From Nitrospinota bacterium (GTDB lineage: Bacteria; Nitrospinota_A; UBA7883; JACRLM01): 33,150 nucleotides of DNA. The notes beneath the pieces were generated by a model. The model worked only from the letters and a program-made list of their open reading frames with translations, was not told the origin of the DNA and did no database searches. Position numbers and translations under genes: made by a program. This document shows, one piece after another, positions 15,969 to 23,957 of this stretch. Numbering within the stretch: the first letter of the stretch is position 1; each line of letters opens with the position of its first letter. The DNA lies in the NCBI GenBank assembly GCA_016235255.1, contig JACRLM010000007.1, positions 1 through 33,150 of the forward strand, read 5' to 3'.

Positions 15969-17026
15969 ACTTAGTCCTGCGCGAAGGTTACACCACCGGG
16001 GCGTGCGCCGCCGCATCGGCAAAAGCGGCGGTGACCGTCCTTGCGGGTATGCCCGCGCCGGCTGACGTGGAAATTCCCATGCCGGACGGTGGAAGGGCCG
16101 TCATTGCGGTGGAACGATGCTCCATCGCCGGATCGCGCGCCACCGCCGCCGTGATAAAAGATGCGGGTGACGATCCGGACGTGACCAACGGCTCGCTTGT
16201 GGAAGCGTGCGCACAGTGGAGTGACGCAGAGGGCATAGAGTTCGCCGCCGGGGAGGGGGTGGGCACGGTCACGAAAAAAGGGCTGCAAATACCGGTGGGC
16301 GAGCCTGCGATCAATCCTGTCCCACGGCGGATGATAGAAAACGCGGTGCGTGAAATAACCAAACGCGCGGTCAAGGTGACCATATCCATCCCGGGTGGTG
16401 ACGCCATCGCCCGGAATACGTTCAATCCCAGGCTTGGCGTGGTCAGCGGCCTTTCCATATTGGGCACGACGGGGAAAGTGAGGCCATACAGCCACCCGGC
16501 GATAAAGGAGACACTCCGATGCGAGTTGAACGTGGCGGTGGCCAATGGCGCCAGGAATCTTGTTTTCACAGCGGGCAATATCGGGACGCGTGCCGCGCTG
16601 GAGAAATTCGGTGTGGGGCGTGAAAATGTGATTGAAGTGAGCAACGAGTGGGGTTTCATGATTGACCTTGCGGCGCAGGCCCCGCTTGAGGCCGCGCTGG
16701 TGGCAGGGCATCCGGGAAAACTTGCCAAGCTCACCGAAGGATGGTGGGACACGCATTCGTCGCGCTCCGGATCCGCCGCGCCGATCGTGGCTGCGATGGC
16801 GGAAAATATCACGGGCCGGACGATGTCCGATCTGAACACGGTGGAGGGGATTTTCGAATCGCTATCGCCGGAACAAAAAAAGATAGTGGCGGACGAACTT
16901 GCCCAAAATGTCGCCGCCGCCATATCAGTCCGGGTGCAAGGGCGATTCCCCGTGGCCGCGGCGTTGTTTGACATGAAGGGCGTTATGCTGGGAAGTTTTG
17001 GCGATTTGGCGCGGTGGCTTGTATGA
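15965..17026 (+). CDS. cbiD: Cobalt-precorrin-5B C1-methyltransferase
   Basis: CbiD methylates C1 of the contracted ring with S-adenosylmethionine. It is specific to the anaerobic branch and structurally unlike the other corrin methyltransferases. The 353 residues begin with the family signature LREGYTTGACAAASAKAA, and GLSILGTTG lies near residue 162. It overlaps cbiO and cbiE through ATGA junctions. Its presence, with cbiG and cbiX, shows that this is the early-cobalt pathway. Confidence 0.95.
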   Translation: MNLVLREGYTTGACAAASAKAAVTVLAGMPAPADVEIPMPDGGRAVIAVERCSIAGSRATAAVIKDAGDDPDVTNGSLVEACAQWSDAEGIEFAAGEGVGTVTKKGLQIPVGEPAINPVPRRMIENAVREITKRAVKVTISIPGGDAIARNTFNPRLGVVSGLSILGTTGKVRPYSHPAIKETLRCELNVAVANGARNLVFTAGNIGTRAALEKFGVGRENVIEVSNEWGFMIDLAAQAPLEAALVAGHPGKLAKLTEGWWDTHSSRSGSAAPIVAAMAENITGRTMSDLNTVEGIFESLSPEQKKIVADELAQNVAAAISVRVQGRFPVAAALFDMKGVMLGSFGDLARWLV

Positions 17027-17655
17027 ACAAAATAACGATAATCGGCTGCGGTCCCGGCGGGGAAGATTACATCACACCGGCGGCGAGGAAAAAGGCGATG
17101 GAGGCCGAATGCCTGATCGGTTCGGAGAGGCTTTTGGAACTTTTTCCGGTCAACGGCGCCGAGAGAATTTGTGTTGGAGGCGATACAAGCAAGACAATCG
17201 AGGCCATCGCCTCGCGGTTTGAATCTAAGAAAGTGGCGGCGCTGGTGAGCGGCGATCCGGGTGTCCGGAGCATGGCGCGGCTTATCATCGCAAAATTCGG
17301 GATGCACGCGTGCGACGTGGTTCCGGGAGTCAGCTCCGTCCAGTGCGCTTTCGCGAAAATCGGACTGGACTGGACCGACGCTAAAATCATCACCGCCCAC
17401 GACAAAATCCCGGATGGGGACTTTGCGGCGATTCTGGATTCGCCGAAAATCGCGATACTGGCCGGAGCGGCGGGCTCGGTCCGGTGGATTTCTGAAATGG
17501 CCGCGCGGGCTGGCGCCGGGAAGGGGCTTATTGTCTGCGAAAACCTGACCCTGCCCGGCGAAAAGGTGACCGCGATGCCGCCGGACGAGCTTTCAAAATA
17601 CAACGCCGCATCCATGACTGTGGCGTTGCTTGTGAACAGGGAGCTATTGGAATGA
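17023..17655 (+). CDS. cbiE: Cobalt-precorrin-7 C5-methyltransferase
   Basis: CbiE adds the C5 methyl group late in ring synthesis. The 210-residue protein has the tetrapyrrole methylase fold signature IIGCGPGG at 6-13, SGDPGVRSMA in the middle and PGVSSVQCAFAKIG as a further family element. The start is the ATG at 17023 in an ATGA overlap with cbiD; a GTG 9 nt upstream is less likely. It contains no C-terminal CbiT domain, and no separate cbiT follows, although CbiE and CbiT usually occur fused or adjacent. Confidence 0.92.
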   Translation: MNKITIIGCGPGGEDYITPAARKKAMEAECLIGSERLLELFPVNGAERICVGGDTSKTIEAIASRFESKKVAALVSGDPGVRSMARLIIAKFGMHACDVVPGVSSVQCAFAKIGLDWTDAKIITAHDKIPDGDFAAILDSPKIAILAGAAGSVRWISEMAARAGAGKGLIVCENLTLPGEKVTAMPPDELSKYNAASMTVALLVNRELLE

Positions 17656-18374
17656 GTTACGGAACTTTGTATGGAATAGGCGTCGGCCCGGGCGACCCGG
17701 AGCTTATCACAGTGAAAGGCGCGAGGCTTTTGGGGGAATGTTCCCGCCTTTTCGTCCCCAAGGCGCGGATGAAGTCGGAAAGCGTGGCGTACGCCATCGT
17801 CCAGCGATATGTGAATCCCAAAGCCGTGATAGAAGAGCTTGTGTTCCCCATGGTGACTGACAAGGAGGAGCTTGAGCAAAAGTGGAACGAATCGGCGGCG
17901 AAAATCGCCCAGACGCTTTCCACCGGGGCGGACGCGCTCTTCGTGACGCTGGGCGATTCGCTGCTGTATTCCACATATATCTATCTGGTGCGGGCGTTGC
18001 GCAAGGTGGCGCCGGAGGCGAAGATAGTCACAGTGCCGGGGGTGACGGCATTTTCGGCGGCGGCGGCGCTCACAAATTTCCCGGTGGGCGAAGGCAAGGA
18101 GCTTGTCACCATCGTCCCTGCGGCGGACGATCTTTCGTCCGTTCGCGCGGCGCTTAACGGCGGCGGGACGGTGGTGATGATGAAGGTGGGCAAAAGGCTT
18201 GGTTCGATAATAGAGGCCATCGAGAACGCCGGGGCCTTGGACGGCGCGGTGTTCGCCGCCTACGCCGGGCTTGAGGGGGAAAGGATAGAGACGGACCTTG
18301 CGAAATTGAAAAACGAGGAACCGGAGGCGGGATATCTTTCCACCATCCTGGTCCACGCGCGAAAGGGGAGTTGA
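17652..18374 (+). CDS. cbiL: Cobalt-precorrin-2 C20-methyltransferase
   Basis: CbiL methylates C20 of cobalt-factor II, the first methylation after cobalt insertion. Residues 8-16 (GIGVGPGDP) and ITVKGARLL mark the N-terminal SAM-binding region. GDSLLYSTY near residue 100 and PGVTAFSAAAA near 131 are typical of the CobI/CbiL branch, and the 240-residue length is normal. Start overlaps the cbiE stop as ATGA; cbiF begins one base after its stop. Confidence 0.93.
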   Translation: MSYGTLYGIGVGPGDPELITVKGARLLGECSRLFVPKARMKSESVAYAIVQRYVNPKAVIEELVFPMVTDKEELEQKWNESAAKIAQTLSTGADALFVTLGDSLLYSTYIYLVRALRKVAPEAKIVTVPGVTAFSAAAALTNFPVGEGKELVTIVPAADDLSSVRAALNGGGTVVMMKVGKRLGSIIEAIENAGALDGAVFAAYAGLEGERIETDLAKLKNEEPEAGYLSTILVHARKGS

Positions 18375-18375
18375 G

Positions 18376-19131
18376 ATGAAAGTCTATTTCGTGGGTGGCG
18401 GTCCGGGCGATCCGAAGCTTCTCACCGTGCGCGCCGTCGAATTGCTGAAAAACTGCAAATGCTGCGTTTACGCCGGATCGCTGGTGAGCCCGGAGGTTCT
18501 CTCGCTTCTCCCGGCCGACGCCGAGCGGCATGATTCGGCGGGGATGGACCTTACGCGGATAGTGGAAGTGTTCAAGCGATGCGCCCAAGGGGGGATTGAC
18601 GTTGTCCGCCTCCATTCGGGCGATCCTTCCATCTTCGGCGCCATCCGCGAACAGATGAACGAACTGGACAAACTGCAAATCGGATACGAGGTGATCCCCG
18701 GGGTCAGCTCGTTCCAGGCGGCGGCGGCGGCGCTGAATCTGGAACTGACGGCTCCGGAAGTTTCGCAGACGGTGATACTGGCCAGGACCGCCGGACGCAC
18801 GCCGGTGCCTGATGAACAGGATTTGGACGCATTGGGGGCCACCCGAGCAACGCTTTGCCTGTTCCTTTCAGTTCAGGGGTTGAAGGAGGCGGCCCGTAAA
18901 CTTGCCGTCCATTATGGCGGCGATTGCCCGGCGGCGGTGGTAAGCCGCGCGTCATGGCCGGACCAGCGGATCATCAACGGCACTTTGGCGGACATCGCGG
19001 ACAAAACAGAATCGGCCGGGATCAGCAGGACAGCGATGGTGATCGTGGGCTGGGCGCTGTCCCGCGATATCCCGGTGTCGCGGTTGTACGCTCCCGAATT
19101 TTCCCACGGATACCGCAAGGGCGGGGAGTGA
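18376..19131 (+). CDS. cbiF: Cobalt-precorrin-4 C11-methyltransferase
   Basis: CbiF methylates C11 of the ring. The 251-residue protein has VGGGPGDPKLLTVRA at 6-20, the branch-specific VYAGSLVSPEVL near 36-47 and LHSGDPSIFGAIREQM near 75-90. These separate CbiF/CobM from the other methylases in the operon. It is followed 2 nt later by cbiG, its usual functional neighbour in the pathway. Confidence 0.94.
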   Translation: MKVYFVGGGPGDPKLLTVRAVELLKNCKCCVYAGSLVSPEVLSLLPADAERHDSAGMDLTRIVEVFKRCAQGGIDVVRLHSGDPSIFGAIREQMNELDKLQIGYEVIPGVSSFQAAAAALNLELTAPEVSQTVILARTAGRTPVPDEQDLDALGATRATLCLFLSVQGLKEAARKLAVHYGGDCPAAVVSRASWPDQRIINGTLADIADKTESAGISRTAMVIVGWALSRDIPVSRLYAPEFSHGYRKGGE

Positions 19132-19133
19132 CG

Positions 19134-19919
19134 ATGAAACTGGCGGTGATAACGCTTTCGCGCGAGGGAGGGAAACTGGCGGCCAGCTTGCTGGACGCGA
19201 TTCCCGGGGCCGCCGGGTTCATACACGAGAAAGTGGACGGAGCGGATGGGCGGCTGAAAAAGTTTTCGCGGGTGGTCGAGCTTACCGCAAAGATTTTCAA
19301 AAAGCATGACGGCCTAGTGTACATAGCCCCTTGTGGAGCGGTTGTCCGCGCCATCGCGCCGCATATCAGCGGGAAAAAGACCGACCCGGCGGTGGTGGTG
19401 GTGGACATCGGCGGCAGATATGCTGTCAGCCTTCTATCGGGCCACGAAGGAGGCGCCAACGGCCTCGCCGTCCAGGTTTCGAACATTATCGGGGCCGAGC
19501 CTGTGATCTCCACATCCACGGACGCGGCGAAGAACCTGATTGTGGGCGTTGGATGCCGGAAAGGCAAAGAGGCCGCGGCGATAGTGGCGGCGGTGAAAAG
19601 CGCGCTGGAGGAGGCCGGGGAGCGGATTGAAAAAGTGCGTGTGATCGCCTCGGCGGACGTGAAATCGGACGAAGCGGGGCTCATCGAGGCGGCGCGTGAA
19701 CTTGGCGCGCCGTTGCGGTTCATCCCGTCGGAAGACATAAGGAATACATGGCGCGAGTTTTCGCGTTCCAAATTTGTTCAACAAAGCGTGAACCTGCCTG
19801 CGGTGGCGGAGCCAGCCGCGCTTTTGGCGGGAAGGAGGACATCATTAATACTGGAAAAGAGGAAGTACGGCGGCGTGACGGTGGCGCTGGCCAGGGAAAA
19901 CTGTTCGTCGTTGGAATAG
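19134..19919 (+). CDS. cbiG: Cobalt-precorrin-5A hydrolase, short form lacking the middle domain
   Basis: CbiG opens the ring-A lactone and releases the C20 fragment as acetaldehyde, an anaerobic-route step. The N-terminal domain is recognised by YIAPCGAVVRAIAPH (63-77) and SGHEGGAN (102-109). The C-terminal CobE-like domain begins at GVGCRKG (138-144). The two follow each other directly, so the middle domain that makes many CbiG proteins about 350 residues long is missing, and this protein has 261. ATG 19134 has a GGGGAG element. The last 76 nt or more also encode the beginning of cbiH in the -1 frame. Confidence 0.9.
   Translation: MKLAVITLSREGGKLAASLLDAIPGAAGFIHEKVDGADGRLKKFSRVVELTAKIFKKHDGLVYIAPCGAVVRAIAPHISGKKTDPAVVVVDIGGRYAVSLLSGHEGGANGLAVQVSNIIGAEPVISTSTDAAKNLIVGVGCRKGKEAAAIVAAVKSALEEAGERIEKVRVIASADVKSDEAGLIEAARELGAPLRFIPSEDIRNTWREFSRSKFVQQSVNLPAVAEPAALLAGRRTSLILEKRKYGGVTVALARENCSSLE
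19832..19846 (+). promoter_or_regulatory. Ribosome-binding site followed by ATT, candidate start signal for cbiH
   Basis: AAGGAGG at 19832-19838 lies 5 nt before an in-frame ATT at 19844-19846, inside cbiG. No ATG, GTG or TTG occurs in the cbiH frame between 19751 and the conserved GIGPGG coding segment at about 19913-19930. ATT is a rare but documented bacterial start codon. The alternative ATG at 19748 has AAGGA 4 nt upstream. Confidence 0.4.
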
Positions 19920-20635
19920 GCCCCGGCGGGCCGCTGGACCGCACCCGCAGGGCGGAGATGGCCATCGGCCAATGCTCCGCCGTGGTGGGATATAAAAGAT
20001 ACCTGGACAACGTGGCCGGCCTGACGGAGGGCAAGCGCCTGGTCTCCTCCGGCATGACGCAGGAGACCGAGCGGGTGCGTGAAGCTTTAAGGCTTGCCAA
20101 AGAAGGGGAATCGGTGGCGCTGATTTCATCCGGCGACGCTGGGGTGTATGGCATGTCCGGCCTTGCCATAGAGCTTGCCCAGGAAGATGGTGTGGACCTG
20201 CCCATCGAAATAATCCCGGGAGTCACCGCCGCGTCCGCCGCCGGAGCAAGGCTTGGCGCGCCGCTGATGCTCGATTACGCCACAATAAGCTTGTCCGACC
20301 TTTTGGTCCCATGGGAAGCGATCCGCAAGCGGCTGGAAGCGGTGGCCGAAGCGGACATGGTGACGGCCCTGTACAATCCCAAAAGCAAAAAGCGGGTGGA
20401 ACAGCTTGAAGAGGCGGCGGAAATATTCAGAAAGCACAGGCCCGGCGAAACACCCGTCGGCGTGTGCACAAGCGTGGGCTACGATGGCGAGGAGCGGATC
20501 GTCGTCACCGACCTTGCGCGGTTCACGGCGGAGGACATAGGCATGATGACAATCGTGATCATCGGTTCGAGCGAATCGAAAAATATCGGCGGCTGGTTCG
20601 TCACGCCGCGCGGATACAGGGGGAAACGGTTTTGA
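19844..20635 (+). CDS. cbiH: Cobalt-precorrin-3B C17-methyltransferase (start uncertain)
   Basis: CbiH methylates C17 and contracts the ring. The core begins KLFVVGIGPGG, with SSGDAGVYGMSG, PGVTAASAAGARLGAP and TALYNPKSKKR further on, all typical of CbiH/CobJ; the C-terminus is complete. The start is not settled. With the ATT at 19844 it has 263 residues and a 20-residue lead-in before the core. With ATG 19748 it gains 32 residues that look unconserved and overlaps cbiG by 172 nt. The next ATG, in the GGAGATGGCC at about 19955, would remove the SAM-binding glycine motif. A -1 frameshift from cbiG, making a CbiG-CbiH fusion, is a third possibility. Function is secure; the start is not. Confidence 0.9.
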   Translation: MNTGKEEVRRRDGGAGQGKLFVVGIGPGGPLDRTRRAEMAIGQCSAVVGYKRYLDNVAGLTEGKRLVSSGMTQETERVREALRLAKEGESVALISSGDAGVYGMSGLAIELAQEDGVDLPIEIIPGVTAASAAGARLGAPLMLDYATISLSDLLVPWEAIRKRLEAVAEADMVTALYNPKSKKRVEQLEEAAEIFRKHRPGETPVGVCTSVGYDGEERIVVTDLARFTAEDIGMMTIVIIGSSESKNIGGWFVTPRGYRGKRF

Positions 20636-21411
20636 TACTCCTTTTGGGCGGAGCGTCGGAGACCAAGTCCGTGGCCACGGCGCTTATGGAGGCCGGGTTT
20701 GAAACGCTTGTCTCCATGGCGACGGACAACGAATTGGACATTGGCGAAGGCCCCGGCGTCACCCGCAGGACTGGCAGGCTTTCGGAGACCGGCTTTATAA
20801 AGCTGATCGAAGAAAATGGCGTTGCGGCCCTGGTGGACGCGGCGCATCCATTCGCAACGGCCGCGCACGATACCGCGAAAAACGCCGCGAAAAACGCGGT
20901 AATCCCGTATTTCCGGCTGGAGCGGCCCGGTTCGAAGTACGATTACGATAAAATCCACTATGCCGATGATCACGAACATGCGGCGCAAATAGCCGCCGGG
21001 CTTGGGAAAGCCGTTTTGCTCACCACCGGATCGCGCAACCTTTGGCCATACGTGGCGGCGGTTCAAACATCGGGCACAAAGCTTGTGGCGCGCGTCCTGC
21101 CCCACGCCGAATCGGAGGATGCGGTGAAAAAGGCCGGCCTGGCGGACGCGAAGGTGATTTATGCCCGTGGCCCGTTCACCGTCGAGGAAAACCTGGAAGT
21201 GATCCGCGAACATGGCATCGGCGTGATCGTTACCAAGGACAGCGGCGCGGCGGGGGGTGTGCCGGAGAAAATAGAATCTGCGAGGGCCGCCGGGATAGAC
21301 ATGGTCATCGTGAAGCGTCCGGAGCTTGAAGCTGAGGCGTTTTCGACTGTGGCCGATCTTGTGGCGGCGGTGAAGGAGACCCTTATGAAAGCCAGGCTCG
21401 ATGGACGGTAA
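20632..21411 (+). CDS. cbiJ: Cobalt-precorrin-6A reductase
   Basis: CbiJ reduces one double bond of the macrocycle using a nicotinamide cofactor. The protein reads ILLLGGASETKSVATAL at its N-terminus, with DAAHPFATAAHDTAKNAA near 65-82, LLTTGSRNL in the middle and VTKDSGAAGGVPEK towards the end, all CbiJ/CobK features. The best start is TTG 20632, overlapping the cbiH stop as TTGA and preceded by AGGGGGA at 7 nt, giving 259 residues. The frame runs on upstream inside cbiH, but that part has no similarity to the family. It overlaps cobQ by 11 nt. Confidence 0.92.
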   Translation: MILLLGGASETKSVATALMEAGFETLVSMATDNELDIGEGPGVTRRTGRLSETGFIKLIEENGVAALVDAAHPFATAAHDTAKNAAKNAVIPYFRLERPGSKYDYDKIHYADDHEHAAQIAAGLGKAVLLTTGSRNLWPYVAAVQTSGTKLVARVLPHAESEDAVKKAGLADAKVIYARGPFTVEENLEVIREHGIGVIVTKDSGAAGGVPEKIESARAAGIDMVIVKRPELEAEAFSTVADLVAAVKETLMKARLDGR

Positions 21412-22927
21412 GGCGCGTTGCGTGGCGGTGTTCGGCTCCGCTTCCGACGTGGGCAAAAGCGTTGTGGCCGCCGCGCTTTGCCGTGTTTTCCGCAACACTG
21501 GTTTTTCCGTGGCGCCGTTCAAGGCTCAGAACATGTCCAACAATTCATACGTGACGGCCGGCGGCGGCGAGATCGGAAGGGCCCAGGCGGTGCAGGCCGA
21601 ATGCGCCGGGATAGCGCCCACTGTGGACATGAACCCGCTTTTATTAAAGCCATCAACCGACAGCCGCTCACAGATGATCCTTCACGGCAAGGTGATAGGC
21701 TCCGCCACCGCCGCCGATTTCAGGAAGGAACGAAGCGGACTTTTCGCCAAAACGCAAGAAAGCCTGGAGAAGCTTCGCGCCGCACATGATGTAATCGTGA
21801 TCGAGGGGGCGGGATCTTGCGCGGAGATGAATCTCAAGGACTACGACCTGGCCAACTTCAACACAGCCATTGCATGCGGCGCGCCGGTGTTGCTGGTGGC
21901 GGACATCGGCCGGGGGGGCGTATTCGCACAGGTGATCGGGACGCTGGACCTTCTTTCGCCAGCGGAACGCGCTATGGTAGCTGGTGTGATAATAAACAGG
22001 TTCCGTGGGGACGTTTCGCTTTTCGGCGACGGTATTGATTTTATCGAACGGCGTTCCGGCGTTCCGGTGCTCGGTGTGCTGCCGTATTTGCAGGATATGG
22101 ACATAGACCCTGAAGACAGCGTCACGTTGGAGACAATAGTTGATCCTCCCTCCGTCACAGCCGCGGGAAAAATAAACATTGCGGTGATACGGTTGCCGAG
22201 GATATCCAACTTCACCGATTTTGCGCCGTTTATGCGTGAACCATCCGTCAACCTCTCATACCTTTCAAAGCCCCGTTCCCTTGATGGTGTTGACGTTCTT
22301 ATTTTGCCCGGCAGCAAAAGCACTATCGCCGATCTTGACTGGCTGCGCGAAGCCGGATGGGAAAAGATCATCGGCGATTATGCGAAAACCGGCGGGCGGG
22401 TAATCGGTGTTTGCGGCGGATATCAAATGCTCGGCCAGACCGTGAACGATCCACATGGAGTTGAAGGGAAGCCGGGCTCCACGCGCGGACTTGGATTGCT
22501 TGATGCGCGCACCACGCTTGAGAGGGAAAAACGCCTTGAACGGGTCCGGGCAAGGTGGGTTGAAGGGGGACTTGATATCACGGGCTATGAAATCCACATG
22601 GGGATCACGGAAGTGGCGGCTGGAGCGGCCAGCCCGATAGAAATGATCCTTCCGGACGGAACGGCGCGGCCTGAAGGGGCCATGTCCGCCGATGGACGCG
22701 TGTGGGGAACCTATATCCACGGAGTGTTTGACGAGCCTGCTTTCCGGCGTGGATTTTTACTCGGGATAAATCCGGATGCTTGGGCCGGTCTTGCGGAATC
22801 CTCCGCCGCCACGCACAAGGAGCGGCAGTACGATAGACTGGCGGAGCATTTTACAAAGCATGTGGACACGGACAAAATCATCGAAATAACCGGCGTCAAA
22901 CGCCGCGTCATGGAGCCGATATCGTGA
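21401..22927 (+). CDS. cobQ: Cobyric acid synthase
   Basis: Also called CbiP, this enzyme amidates the b, d, e and g side chains of adenosylcobyrinate diamide. The 508 residues show an N-terminal nucleotide-binding domain with GSASDVGKS and PFKAQNMSNNS, and a C-terminal glutamine amidotransferase domain with the nucleophile C338 in GVCGGYQMLG and a late GTYIHGVFD. The size is normal. The ATG at 21401 lies in the end of cbiJ; GTG 21422 is a weaker alternative. It ends in a GTGA overlap with cobO. Confidence 0.95.
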   Translation: MDGKARCVAVFGSASDVGKSVVAAALCRVFRNTGFSVAPFKAQNMSNNSYVTAGGGEIGRAQAVQAECAGIAPTVDMNPLLLKPSTDSRSQMILHGKVIGSATAADFRKERSGLFAKTQESLEKLRAAHDVIVIEGAGSCAEMNLKDYDLANFNTAIACGAPVLLVADIGRGGVFAQVIGTLDLLSPAERAMVAGVIINRFRGDVSLFGDGIDFIERRSGVPVLGVLPYLQDMDIDPEDSVTLETIVDPPSVTAAGKINIAVIRLPRISNFTDFAPFMREPSVNLSYLSKPRSLDGVDVLILPGSKSTIADLDWLREAGWEKIIGDYAKTGGRVIGVCGGYQMLGQTVNDPHGVEGKPGSTRGLGLLDARTTLEREKRLERVRARWVEGGLDITGYEIHMGITEVAAGAASPIEMILPDGTARPEGAMSADGRVWGTYIHGVFDEPAFRRGFLLGINPDAWAGLAESSAATHKERQYDRLAEHFTKHVDTDKIIEITGVKRRVMEPIS

Positions 22928-23460
22928 GCGAACAGAATGTAAAAGGGCTGACTGTGATATTCACCGGTCCCGGAAAAGGGAAGACTTCCGCCGCCCTCGG
23001 CGCGGTCATGCGCGCATTGGGCCACGGGATGCGGTGCAAGGTGATCCAGTTCATCAAGGCGGATGCCTCGACTGGCGAAATGGCGCTGGCCCAGAAGCTG
23101 GCCCCGGAGCTTCAGATAGTACAGGCCGGCCTGGGATTCACATGGTTGGACAAGCACCCGCCCGAAGAACATAAAAAAGCGGCGCAGGCTGGGATCGAAA
23201 TGGCCGTTGCCGACCTTCAATCGGGGCTTTTCGGGATGGTGGTGCTGGATGAAGCGCTATATGCGCTCGGAAAAGGGCTTGTGACATTGGATGATTTAAA
23301 GCGGGCCATCGCTGCAAAACGCGAGGGGACTCACCTGATTTTGACCGGGCGTGGCGCGCCAGACGAGCTTATCGAGCTTGCCGACATGGTGACCCGGATG
23401 GAGGAGATAAAGCACCCGATGAAAAAAGGGATACCAGCGCAAAAGGGGATTGATTACTGA
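22924..23460 (+). CDS. cobO: Cob(I)alamin adenosyltransferase, CobA/CobO/BtuR type
   Basis: This enzyme transfers the adenosyl group from ATP to the cobalt of corrinoids. The 178-residue protein has a P-loop TGPGKGKTS at 14-22, the FIKADASTGE segment, and LDEALYALGKG and LTGRGAP, which are typical of the BtuR family. The GTG start overlaps the cobQ stop as GTGA. It is the last gene of the operon and overlaps the convergent nuclease gene by 7 nt, so no intergenic terminator is possible there. Its final position agrees with acting after ring synthesis. Confidence 0.94.
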   Translation: MSEQNVKGLTVIFTGPGKGKTSAALGAVMRALGHGMRCKVIQFIKADASTGEMALAQKLAPELQIVQAGLGFTWLDKHPPEEHKKAAQAGIEMAVADLQSGLFGMVVLDEALYALGKGLVTLDDLKRAIAAKREGTHLILTGRGAPDELIELADMVTRMEEIKHPMKKGIPAQKGIDY

Positions 23461-23954
23461 ACAACCCCGGCGCATGGCGGGCGCATGCTCCAAAGCCCCC
23501 TGCAAGCCGATTTTGCCTCCGCCTCGGCCCGGTGATACCGTTCCCGCCGCTCATGGCGGAACTTGTGGAACGCTTCGGCCAGCCCTTCCCGGATTAGCGT
23601 TTCGTTCAAATCTGTTCCGCCGGGAAGCGTGACGTAGCCCAAAAGCCTGCCATATTTGTCCTCCCGCGTCTGGCCGCCATATGAAAGCTCCACGGTTTTA
23701 TGCAGCGCCAGTTCCTCCACCCGCGTCCGCGCCTCCCGGCTCATCGGCTCCCATCGGGTGTACGGTCCCTCTTTTTCCGGAGCGTCAATTCCCAGAAGCC
23801 GCACCTTGCGCCTGGATTTACCTATAAGCGCCACCACCGTGTCGCCGTCTATCACATGGACGATGACGGCAGTCTCGATTTTTCCCGCGTAAGAGCTTGT
23901 GGAGGCAACCGCTTGCAAGCAAGCGCAAAGGACGACGGCAAGGCGCGCCAACAT
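23454..23954 (-). CDS. Secreted thermonuclease (staphylococcal nuclease family)
   Basis: An exported phosphodiesterase of the SNase fold. A signal peptide covers about residues 1-23. The catalytic pattern is intact: IDGDT at 35-39, VRLLGIDAPE at 51-60 (R52, D57, E60) and DKYGR ending at R103. These correspond to the Asp, Arg and Glu residues of the staphylococcal enzyme. The full length is 166 residues. Its ATG begins 3 nt after the proS stop, with AGAGG overlapping that stop, so it probably rides on proS transcription. It is likely periplasmic or extracellular and may serve nucleotide scavenging; the substrate is not determined by sequence. Confidence 0.9.
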   Translation of the reverse strand: MLARLAVVLCACLQAVASTSSYAGKIETAVIVHVIDGDTVVALIGKSRRKVRLLGIDAPEKEGPYTRWEPMSREARTRVEELALHKTVELSYGGQTREDKYGRLLGYVTLPGGTDLNETLIREGLAEAFHKFRHERRERYHRAEAEAKSACRGLWSMRPPCAGVVQ

Positions 23955-23957
23955 CCT

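Noticed and set aside
15988..17400. 470-residue open frame opposite cbiD and cbiE
   Set aside because: Antisense shadow with typical Ser/Ala/Pro bias; cbiD and cbiE are clear on the plus strand.
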